A stretch of DNA of 11,043 nucleotides from the NCBI GenBank assembly GCA_009602725.1, contig WELB01000024.1, positions 183,279 to 194,321 of the forward strand. Reading direction: 5' to 3'. Shown here piece after piece: positions 1 to 8,600 of this stretch (position 1 is its first letter; each line of letters starts with the position of its first letter). The stretch is from Spirogloea muscicola (taxonomy: Eukaryota; Streptophyta; Zygnematophyceae; Spirogloeales; Spirogloeaceae). Made by a program: the position numbers and the translations under genes. The notes under the pieces are model-generated. The model did not search any database, was not told the origin of the DNA, and worked only from the letters and a program-made list of their open reading frames with translations.

Positions 1-80
1 GCAGCGGCGGCGACGGCAGCGACAATGGCAGCGACGACAACAGCAGCGACGGCGGCGACGGCGGCGACGGCAGCGGCAAG
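1..80. repeat. Imperfect trinucleotide tract (GGC/GAC/AGC type)
   Basis: The first 80 bases are almost entirely GGC, GAC, GCA and AGC triplets in register, including repeated GGCGGCGAC units at about 50-70. Depending on frame it encodes Gly/Asp/Ser, Ala/Thr or Arg/Gln runs. It is cut by the left edge. Confidence 0.8.
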
Positions 81-230
81 TCGGCTCGAAGGAAGAAACT
101 GGACCGAGTGAACTACTCGGTCCCAGCCCTCCGCTCATTTATCTTCGGTCGGAAAGAATGGTTCTGTTTTCTTTGGAGCAGGCCCATTTGGCTCCCCCTC
201 CCCCTCGATCTCAAGGCCAGTGTAGCCTGA
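3..230 (+). CDS. Possible C-terminal coding fragment, left-truncated, unrecognised
   Basis: The frame from base 3 is open to TGA at 228-230 (75 codons). It starts with a Gly/Asp/Ser/Asn low-complexity run, then a basic segment KSARRKKLDRVNYS, then PALRSFIFGRKEWFCFLW. The shift from a simple-sequence run to a basic, then aromatic, sequence looks like a protein end, but I do not recognise a family. One other frame over the same stretch is open (to a stop near 330) as an Arg/Gln-rich reading, so openness alone proves little. It could be the 3' end of a neighbouring gene, a retroelement fragment, or chance. Confidence 0.25.
   Translation, partial: SGGDGSDNGSDDNSSDGGDGGDGSGKSARRKKLDRVNYSVPALRSFIFGRKEWFCFLWSRPIWLPLPLDLKASVA
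101..123. repeat. Perfect 9-bp hairpin
   Basis: GGACCGAGT at 101-109 pairs without mismatch with ACTCGGTCC at 115-123 around a 5-nt loop (GAACT). It lies inside the possible coding fragment. No function is assigned. Confidence 0.7.
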
Positions 231-286
231 GACCACTATTTCCGACCTGCCCCTCCACCCTTAATCCCCAAGGCCAGTGTAGCCTG
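212..286. repeat. Short direct duplication, 57-bp period
   Basis: The 18-mer CAAGGCCAGTGTAGCCTG occurs exactly at 212-229 and 269-286. Flanking sequence (GATC/AATC before, CTATT-C after) is also partly shared, suggesting a diverged tandem duplication of about 57 bp. The first copy contains the TGA ending the fragment at 3-230. Confidence 0.75.
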
Positions 287-324
287 GGATTGCTATTCCC
301 TCACCCTTTCACCTTTACCCGCCG

Positions 325-663
325 CTAGCCTGACCGGTACCCGCCTTCACTCGTCAAGGTGGGAGCACACCCATCGAAGCAGGCGTAGGGCTTTTCGGCT
401 TCTCTTGGGCTTTTGAGCGGTTTCGGGCGGTAGGCTGGGGCTGCCTCTTGGATACCAAATCTACGGTCCAGCGGCACATACGCACGGGTGTTTGAGTGGC
501 TGAGATGGTAGGATGGGGTTGGCCTGTTGATACGATATTCGACAATTCCAAAGACAAATCCACGCTTACTCGACCGGAGTTGAGCTGAGGTGCTGTGTTT
601 GCGAATTCTGGTTTGCAGTAATAGATAGGTGACGTGCCTCAGAGGTCTGACATGTACAGCCAC
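325..663 (-). other. Isolated open frame in a 490-bp stretch without a recognisable gene
   Basis: Between 232 and 720 I see no gene I can name. A 112-codon minus-strand frame is open here and ends YACFDGCAPTLTSEGGYRSG. A second minus-strand frame (563-354) is also open, with a Gln/Pro/Thr-rich reading. Neither has a motif I recognise, and I see no splice partners or flanking signals that would favour one. It may be a decayed transposon or a chance frame. Confidence 0.2.
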
Positions 664-721
664 CTCACATGTCTTGTCGGATCGACATCAATGAGTCATC
701 GACGGGATATCGCGTGACAGC

Positions 722-1135
722 TGTCGTGCCACCTGGTGTCGGTTGCTAGTTGGCGTCGATAGGACAGAATGGTGTGAAATGTAGAAAGGGCTCGCCCATT
801 GAGGATATGGGCTGGAACAGCCAGCCCAAGAAAAAGAATGAACACAGTTCAAGAAGGGGGCTAAGCGAAGCACTTAGATGAAGCACTAAAATAGAAAACG
901 AGAAATTTGCATATTGCTAAACTGGAAAACATCCATCACAAGCCCCAGTGACCTTCTCATTTCAACATTACACTATCTTTCGTTTCCAGCTTAGCAATAT
1001 GCAAATTTCTCGTTTTCTATTTTCTTTCCGCAATGTTTGGCGTTGCCATTCATGTCGACTCTATCTTGTCACCTACATTTCACACCACTCTGTCCTATCG
1101 ACGCCAACTAGCAACCGACACCAGGTGGCACGACA
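722..1135. mobile_element. Nested fold-back (inverted repeat) element
   Basis: Outer arms 722-784 and 1073-1135 are inverted copies with 62 of 63 positions matching (one mismatch). Inner arms 888-928 and 983-1023 are inverted copies with 40 of 41 matching. Between outer and inner arms the two sides hold unrelated sequence of different length (785-887, 103 nt; 1024-1072, 49 nt), and the centre is 929-982 (54 nt). The structure resembles a fold-back or MITE-like non-coding element, or an inverted duplication with later insertions or deletions. No transposase is present. I could not fix target-site duplications, and homology stops abruptly after GGCACGACA on the right. Confidence 0.65.
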
Positions 1136-1233
1136 ACGAGAGGGAAGCCAAAGCAAGCCAGGATGCTGTTTGTAGGAAAAAGGAAGGTAATATTCGTAGA
1201 AATAGTGGGGGCTGGTGTAGCAGAACGAAAATG

Positions 1234-1422
1234 GAGATCTTGCTCCATGGCCTCTCTGGTCATCAAGGCTGCATCAATCCCCTGCAGACTACGTTTCTGT
1301 TCCTCTGTCTCCCTCCCCTTGTGAAGAAGACGAGCCAGCACAAAGTCCACAGTCATCCTACCTCGTGACCATCTGGGATGGTCCTCACGTAGAGGACCAT
1401 GCTCTATTGGGAGTCCATGAGG
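1234..1422 (-). pseudogene. Coding-like fragment, open copy
   Basis: Read on the minus strand the left arm is open. It gives PHGLPIEHGPLRED, then MTVDFVLARLLHKGRETEEQ and KRSLQGIDAALMTREAMEQD, a charged, Leu-rich, probably helical or coiled-coil segment. Differences from the other copy include many third-position changes (for example GGG/GGA, GCC/GCA), suggesting it once was coding. I do not recognise the family. Homology to the second copy ends at 1234, so this is a fragment. Confidence 0.4.
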
Positions 1423-1707
1423 AAGATGAGCCTGTTCAGGAGTTTGTGAAAAGGGTGGGATATATAGCTTTCCAGTCACAGAACATTGGAGAAGAGGTTC
1501 CAGCACGTCACCAGGTGCTCCTAACCTCGTGGAACTCCCATTTGAGTGCGGTCCTCTACGTGATTCATTCCAGATAGGGAGGAATTGACTGTGAAGTTTG
1601 TGCTGGCTCGTCTTCTTCACAAGGAGAGGGAGATAGAGGAACAGAAATGTAGTCTGCAGGGAATAAATGCAGCATTGATGGCCAGTTAGGCAATGGAGCT
1701 AGATCTC
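1234..1707. repeat. Second long inverted repeat carrying a duplicated coding fragment
   Basis: The left arm 1234-1422 and right arm 1525-1707 are diverged inverted copies of each other (I estimate 80-85 per cent identity by eye, with small indels), separated by a 102-nt spacer. The divergence is much greater than in the neighbouring fold-back at 722-1135, so the two events probably differ in age. The reading in the arms is described under the two pseudogene entries. Confidence 0.75.
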
Positions 1708-1755
1708 AGGCAACGGCGAGATCGGCTCAAGAAGCATCAGCTCATTACTCCCTGA
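1525..1755 (+). pseudogene. Coding-like fragment, broken copy
   Basis: This is the plus-strand counterpart of the fragment at 1234-1422. From 1582 the frame reads ELTVKFVLARLLHKEREIEE, then KCSLQGINAALMAS, hits an in-frame TAG at 1687-1689, and goes on with AMELDLRQRRDRLKKHQLIT before TGA at 1753-1755. An extra base near 1531-1535 relative to the other copy breaks the frame upstream. The part after 1707 is absent from the left copy and continues the charged helical style, so this arm may preserve more of the source gene. Confidence 0.45.
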
Positions 1756-1779
1756 CTGCGGAGAGGGTTTCCATGGCCT

Positions 1780-2290
1780 CTCACAGCCATTGCCTTACAT
1801 CAGAAGAGCTGTTTGTTTGTTTCTTATATTTCCAAGATCAACGCCTACAGGAAAGTTGGCAGCTGGAGGAGAGAGGTAAGATGGAATTCAGAGGCTGGGG
1901 TGCGTGCTGGCCAGGATGGAGAAGCTGGGGTGCAACTCGGTCAATGCACAAGCACCACCCTCATCTGGTCCTTCAGGAACGCCAAGGAGCCTGAGGACGC
2001 CCATCAGGAATCTCCGGGTAGTTTTTGTGTTGCTGGAAGGTGGCCTGCTGGGTGCCATCGTCCTGAACTTACAGATTTGCATCTACCTCAGCCTTTCACA
2101 GAGCTGGCAAGCCCGCGAAGGCTGCAAGGTGGTTGTTCGGAGGAAGGTGAACTTCTGATCATCACCAGAACGTCAATTGGAGCCGGGTGAATGTGCAGGT
2201 GGACGACCTCATCCTGAGCGCGTCTACAATTGTGAGCACTCAACATGATGAGGACCAATTTCTCCGCTTCAGAAGCTAGACACATTGACA
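1780..2290 (+). other. Coding-like but unassigned stretch
   Basis: Several plus-strand frames are locally open. One (1904-2158) contains a hydrophobic, possible membrane segment, VVFVLLEGGLLGAIVLNLQI. Another, near 2175-2276, reads NVQVDDLILSASTIVSTQHD then EDQFLRFRS before TAG. These do not join into one frame by any splice pair I trust. They may be exons or remnants of a pseudogene continuous with the fragment ending at 1755. No family recognised. Confidence 0.25.
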
Positions 2291-2578
2291 TGCTTCCACT
2301 CTCACACAAAAGACAACCAAGACGAAGTTGGCCAGCGGATGCCACTGTGGCCCACTTTCTTATACCCCTTGGGGCTGTAGGCATGTGGCCATCCCTGCTG
2401 GCTCATGGGGGTGTTAAGGGTACATGGACCTTTAGAGATCACTGCGTCTGCAGTAAGTGACTGCACTAGAGCCTAGATGCTTAGAAGCTGGTGCCAGGGT
2501 CAACTGCCTGGACAAGCTCAATGTGAGCTTGTGAGAAGTGCTAATGTAATTAGGGTGTCGAGCTGGTCATACATTGTC
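2291..2578 (-). other. Probable 3' UTR and downstream region of the TPR/J gene
   Basis: No coding sequence I can support lies between 2291 and the inferred stop at 2579. On the minus strand there is no clear AATAAA. The nearest TGTAA (the signal typical of chlorophyte algae) that I noted is near 2070, some 500 nt downstream. The transcript end is therefore not placed. Confidence 0.4.
2512..2532. repeat. Perfect 9-bp hairpin in the presumed 3' UTR
   Basis: ACAAGCTCA (2512-2520) pairs perfectly with TGAGCTTGT (2524-2532) around a 3-nt loop. It starts about 47 nt beyond the inferred stop codon of the minus-strand gene, so it would be in its 3' UTR. Confidence 0.65.
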
Positions 2579-2695
2579 TCATTTGAAGTTCGTCCAGTGT
2601 TCAGAATGTTTTGACCATTGTGATGGGTTATCATAAGACCAAGTAGTGTGCCTATGGTGGACATCGAAGTATGAATCTGTCTCCTCCTCCCAACT
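2579..2695 (-). other. Exon 11: probable terminal coding exon with Trp/His-rich C-terminus
   Basis: The exon 10 sequence meets a good donor, CCTGAG|GTATAT (2827/2826). A candidate branch site (TTAATAT) precedes acceptor CTCTGCAG (2703-2696), giving a 131-nt intron. The joined phase-0 frame reads 38 codons, beginning SWEEETDSYFDVHH and ending KHSEHWTNFK, then TGA at 2581-2579. The composition (Trp, His, Asp, Ser) continues the style of the preceding RERWTQNQWNTYADYEPE and resembles the W/N-rich tails of plant relatives. The alternative is no splice, ending in TGA at 2730-2728 with a 32-residue tail (VYCQSTLP...) that looks like translated intron. I prefer the spliced form, without transcript evidence. 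Confidence 0.7.
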
Positions 2696-5600
2696 CTGCA
2701 GAGATCATATTAACAAAAGTACTTCAATCAGGCCAAAGTCATTGTCTCGTAGACATCAGCACTGCTGCCATGATCTTGCATCCCCTGAGCTACTAGAGTA
2801 GTTGGCAAAGTAGACTGGCAATATACCTCAGGTTCATAGTCGGCATAGGTGTTCCACTGATTTTGTGTCCATCTCTCCCTGTTCCGCCGCCCACCTCGCC
2901 CAGCTTTGGTGCTGAACTCGTAGGGGTTCGCTCCACTGAACACTTTTGAACGAGGCGACGATCTGTACTCTGCAGCATCATACTTCTCCTTCTGCATCAA
3001 GGAATAAGCAGTTGAGAATCTAGCCTCCTGTAGGTAGCAAGAGTGAGAAAGCACAACGAGAATTCAACTCCAGTAGATCTCAACTCACCTTGATGGGGTC
3101 CGAGAGGACGTTGTACGCTTCCCCAATGAGTTTGAAGAGGCGCTCAGTGTCCTCACTGGCCAGGCTCTGCCCAGCCTGCAACATGCAGCACCAAGCTCAA
3201 GCTCATAGCTCTCACTATGCAAAGCATGCACTATTATCACTAGCTTGACTGTTTTGAGGACTCTGGCGTCAAACCAGGAGGAGGATGGAGACAAGGGTAC
3301 TGCTAACACTGCTCAAGGGCAGCGCAGGACTGACCTTGTCAGGGTGGTGCCGAAGAGCAGCTCTGTGGTAAGCCTTTTTGATCTCCACGGAGCTTGACGA
3401 GGGCTCTATTCCTCTGGAAAAGGAAACCCGAACCCCCAAAATCAGACTCACTCTATCTCAGGAAGCTCTTACAGGCCTGGCCGATCGAAGGTCAAGGATA
3501 GTGATAGTAGAAGCTGCATGAAGTATTCTGCAATTATGAGTCGACCAAAGTGCCTGTGTAACAGCTACCCACAGGATGAGATAGTAATCGACAGAGATGT
3601 TCTGCTTTCCCTCTTCCTCCACCCTCCTCAGCCGCTCCTTGGCCTCCCAGACTTCAGCTGCGTCGACAGCCTTCCTGTGGATGTGCCCTGATGTGCCAGT
3701 CCTGTGGTTGTCCACGCTACCTTCGTGTAGGCCCAGCAGCATCTGGAGATCATGACCAGCCTGCCCAAAGTCTCGCACCTTCTCATAGAGAGTGGCTCGC
3801 CTAGAAATTGCCTGCCACCATTTACAAACGGCCCCGTGCACAGTGCTTTTATCAGCAAAGTGCTTCAATACAGGCTGGCAAATGACCAATGAACAAGGGA
3901 TATGAGATGAGCTGTTGACAAGCACGTCTCTCTTGGTACCAGGTTACAGGTAGACGGCAAAGAGAAGCATTCATTATTGTATGCTCTTTGGCTGGATCAG
4001 CACCTCCCACCTTAGCATACTTGGGGTCGAGTGCAATGGCACGGCTGCAGTCCGAGATGGCATCCGCAATCTGGCCAAGGGCCTGACTGGCAGCAGCACG
4101 ATTTGCAAAACAGACTGCGGCGAAGGGCTTGGACTCCCCAAGTGACCTGGTGCTATTTGTGCTATTGCTAGCTGGAGAAGTTGAAATATTGAGAGCTGCA
4201 GTATAGTGCTCGATGGCCTCTGCATGCTTTCCTGCCTGAAAGGCAGCATTTCCCTTTGCCTGATCAAGAAGAAGCACCAATTGACACTGTTGTTAAGCTT
4301 TGATCTATGTTTGCGCCTCTCAGGATAGTGGTAAACCACCAGCATGAACTCTTGGATGTGAGGCAACTGGCCGGTCAGCATCACATGAGCTAGGCATTGT
4401 GACAACGTCTCCTGAGCAAGCACCACCTTATACTGGAGTTGCGCTTGCATGCAAGAAATCCACTCTGCCACCATTTCCGCGTCCCCACTGCATGAGAGGA
4501 TAAAGCATCAGACATGCTAGTGCGCAAAAGGTACAAGTGAGATGTGTATGAGGCTCAATGCATGAGAATAAGTGCACATGGCAAGCATCTTGTACTGACA
4601 TGCAGGCAGTCATGCCCAGGTAGCTCAAGTGCTTGACAGGATTGACAGGATTTGCAAGACACTCGGCCGTTCTCAACAGACCACATAAGTTGGAAAACGG
4701 AACTGTGCTCAGTGTAGTGCTTCAGAACCACTCTACCAAGCCCAGCCGACATTGTTAAGAAGTGTTCGCCTTCTCACCTTGAGTTTGTCAAAGATGTGGC
4801 CTTGTTCACTCCCTCAAGCGCCACAATGGCATCTTCCAAATTCCCCTGGGCATGCCGAGCTTGAGCAATGAGCTTCAGCTGCCAACTCCAGACATCCACA
4901 GCTGTTGGCTGCGATGCCGGGCATGGAGAGTTGCTCTCCGCTGCAGGCAGCGTACTCTCGCACAGCTTGACAACGTCCTCATATAGCCTCAGCTGCAAAG
5001 CGAACATGGCCAGGCTCAGATGCACTGTATGAGACTGAGCCAACTGCGCAAGTCTCATCAACAGGGCTTGCAAGACGCGAACAATGCTGTTGCAGGCTTG
5101 AGAGTGTGAATGTGGCCTTACTGTCATCAGGGCCTCTCCTTTGTGACGCAAGAAAGCTTCAGAGTGTTCAGAGATGACAAGTGCTTCATTGAGGAGCCTC
5201 AGGGCTTCGGACGTGTCCTTTGTATGAGAAGTGGCCAGCAATCTCTCCGCCTCTTGCCCTAAAGATCTCGCCTTCTGCATGACCACAGGCACAGTGGGCC
5301 ACTGCACGTGAGTGCGAGCAATTTCGAGAGCGAAGCGGACATGCCTTGAGCTGGCTATCTCCATGCAGTCTGAATTTGTGGATGCATGGCCTGAGCCGAC
5401 CTCGGTCTTCTGTAGGCCATCTTCTGCCTCGACGGCCGCCTTGCCACCTGGTGTACTCTTGACCAAGCAGTACTGGAAGTTGGCTTCGGCCTCCTCAAAG
5501 TTCCCCAGCGTCAAATGGCAGCTGCACGCACAAACCACGTAGGCCAGCTTCAGTAAGTAACACATCTCAGACCTGCAACGTTTGGTGCGATTCATGACGT

Positions 5601-8600
5601 GGATTGACCACCAGACACAGCAGCTTGACACGCAGGTGGCGTGTCACACAGCTCCATGTTGCTCCGTTGCTGCACTTACATGCTTAACCCCTGTCCATTA
5701 CTTCTTTCATGTGAAGAGATGCTAAAGCGCTCAGCACACCTGGCAGCCCGAAGTCGGACGCGAACAAACTGGGGGTCAATCGCCATGGCCTCGCTGCAGT
5801 CGGAGAGGGCATCCCGAAGCCTCCCGATGCCCATGCGCGTTGCAGCCCTGTTACTGTAGCACAGCATGGCCGCCTGCGAGGGGGTGCCTCTTGGCACGCA
5901 GGCCACGCCTCTGGTGTAATGCTCCTCGGCCTTCTGGAAGTCGCCATTGGCATACGCCTGATTGCCCCTGCAGTGCCGCGGGCACAGAGGTCCTCACAAT
6001 CACAACAGTGCGTGCTGCTCACTCACGCCAATACGCAGCAAAGCTTCTGGCCGATGTAGGTGTGGGTCAAGAAAGATAGACAAGCCCACCTGAGCCGCCA
6101 CTTGTCACACGTCTCCTCGCTTGACGCGACGCCCCCGCCCAACAGCACGTCGCCCTCAGAGCGTGCTCTCGAGTGCCTGGTCCGAGCAGCGCCGTCTGCA
6201 CCTGCAGCAGAGGTGCTCGCTCCCTGGACCGATCTGGGGCTCTCCACATCCTCCCGCCTCACTCGCCGCTGGAAATGACGCTGAGCGCGTCCCACCGGGG
6301 GAGCGTCCCGGGGGCTGGCAGGAAGCTGGCCGCTAGTCGCTGCTGCAGCAGGTTGCTCCGCCGCTGGAGCAGCAGTGACGGCAGCTTCAGTGCCTTGCGC
6401 TCCAGCCCTGAACTGGAAGACCCCACCGGTCGCTGCGAAGCTTGTGGAGCCACCTGCAAGAGTCTCAGCTTCAGCTGGAACTTGCTGCTTGGTCGAGCTC
6501 CTGGCCTCATGCTGCTGTGACAACCCAGCGTTCACGGCGTGCTTGTGTCCGTCCATGCGCATGCGCAGCGAGAGCTCCACCTTCTGCTGCTCCCTTGCCT
6601 CCCAGCCCTCGTCTGCATCCTCCTCCTGGTGGTCACTGCTGCCAACTCCGCCACTGCTTCCGACCGTCGCACCAGCAGCCGTGCAAGGCTTGCTCCACTC
6701 TGGCAACCTGTGCTGTGGACGCCCAGACTCTGAGCCCGTGGGAGAGCCCTCTGCAGCCACATGGTTGTCAATGGTTGCTCCAGCGCCGGCCTCATCAGCG
6801 TCGGCGTAACCACCCTGCTGCTGAGAGCTTAGGGGGTTGTGCAGACCAGCCCCTTTTGAGAGGACGCGATGCTGGGAGGAGCTCTGAGAGCGAGTCTGCC
6901 TGTGCCTCGCAGCTGCTCGCAGGGTGGACCTTGGCGAGGGGGACGACGGCGAGCTCTCTCCCTTTGTGGCGCCGAACATGAAGAACACCGGCTCCAGCTG
7001 CGGCGACCTGAGCGCCTCGCTGGCTGCTGAAGGCGAGGAGGTGCCAGTGGTGGGAGAGGTCACCTGCGACGATGTCATGACCGACACGTGATCCTCCGCG
7101 GCCTGCTGCTGGACTTCAAGCGGTGACACGCGAGGAACCTGCATTGGTTGGCCGGCAGGCGAGGCGTAAGCCTGGGGCACAGAGGAGCCGGGAGAGGCTG
7201 CAGGAAAGGCTGAGGGCGCAGTGACCACCTCTGGCAGGACACCATCATCAGAAGCGGCAGTGTCCAGCCCGCCGCGGCTCTTGACGTGCAGTGTTCGAGC
7301 ACTGCTGCGCTCGTCAGCCGGCAATGGCCAGGACGGCCAGAAATTTTCGGAACGAGGCTGTGGCTTGGTTACTCCGGCTGCACTGTCGCTGTAATCTGGG
7401 CCACCGTCGCTGTCCATGCGGAAGCTTGCAGCATCACTTGGGGTCCTGGCAGAGGGTAACTGGGACATGCGTTGGGCCTGGACGCCGGCCGCTGCCGCTG
7501 CAATGCTGGAGAACCGGCTTGGTTGAATCCCCTCGGCCTGCGACATGTCCAAGCTCTGGCTCTTAGCAGATGCCCGGCTTCGCGTTGGCAAATACTTTGA
7601 AGTGCTCTTGCTGCCGCTGTTTGACGACACTGGCACTGCGTTCTTGGCAACTGGAGGAGTCTCCACAGGAGCCTGCATGCCGAGCTTGCCCATAGCTTGC
7701 TGGAGGGCATCAGCAGTGGCTGTTGGCACTTCAGCCGGCTCCTTCAGCGCCAGGTCCTCGAGTATGCCCTCCAGGCCTGTGGTCCTGGGCTCGACACTTT
7801 CGCCCTTGTTTGGCCAAGTGGCCACCTCGCCCTCCTCTGAAAATCTCGTCTCCTCTGCTCCCATACCTGTCCCTACCGTGGCCACCTTGCCAACTGCAAG
7901 CTTGGTCATCCTTGCACCCAGTTCGTACACCCATGGAGAAGAAGGGGTTTCAACAGTAAGACCAGCTTCAGCGCCATCACCATTACCGCCTCCATCTCCA
8001 GTTGCCGCTGCGCGTGGCGAGGCTGGCCCAGTGGAGGTGCTGTCGGAGCTGTAATCATCCCTGAGCTTGTGCAGCGAGTCAAAGGTTGCACGCTGGGCGC
8101 TGCCTGCTTGACCTGGTGTTTTGCGAGTGCCTTTGTCCTCAGCATCAGCGCCATCGTCAGCATAAGTATCATCGTCAGCACCAGGCATGGAGGCGGCGTC
8201 GGCGACGTTGTCATTGGCCTTGGCCTTGGCTGCATGCTCAGCTCTTGACTCTTCCGCAACCTGCTGCCTTGTCTTGACCTCCACCTCTGGTGCGACCTGC
8301 CGTTGTCTGACTGACGCCCACATCACCTTGCCCTTGAGCCGAGGAGAGCGCAACTTGGATGGCCCCATGACCGCCCTTGCAGATCGCAACTTCGGTGATC
8401 CCGTGGCCGCCTTCGGAACCACCTTCCTATGACCCGCAGCACTCAGGCCAAGGCCGCGAGTAGCCTTTGGTGAGGACTTGGGTGCGGCCGAAAGCCCCTG
8501 AGCCTCCGTGACGCCATGCCCAGGTAAGGAAGGCACAGGCCTTGCGTCTGCGGTAGGTGACGAGCTTCCCACAGACACGGCAAGTGCCGCAATGGCCTCC

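Noticed and set aside
948-1175. Plus-strand frame sharing a peptide (YISHHSVLSTPTSNRHQVAR) with a minus-strand frame at 873-688
   Set aside because: The shared peptide is simply the two inverted outer arms of the 722-1135 repeat read on opposite strands. There is no evidence that it is translated.
1108-1620. 170-codon minus-strand open frame spanning the second inverted repeat
   Set aside because: It runs antisense through one arm and sense through the other, so it is a by-product of the palindrome. Only the 1422-1234 part looks coding.
2728-2826. Unspliced C-terminal tail ending at 2728 as the main protein end
   Set aside because: It looks like translated intron, and a good splice pair gives a more protein-like final exon. 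Kept only as an alternative.
3566-3573. Alternative exon 7 donor at TGG|GTAGCT
   Set aside because: It would add a Trp and break the J-domain frame. CCT|GTGGGT joins exactly to give LILGIEP.
6023-6089. Continuation of exon 1 to the stop at 6023 as a stand-alone intronless protein
   Set aside because: The last TPR sentence (DKWRLR then GNQAYANGD) is restored only by splicing out 6089-5968, and the extra tail (WACLSFLTHTYIG) is unlike the rest.
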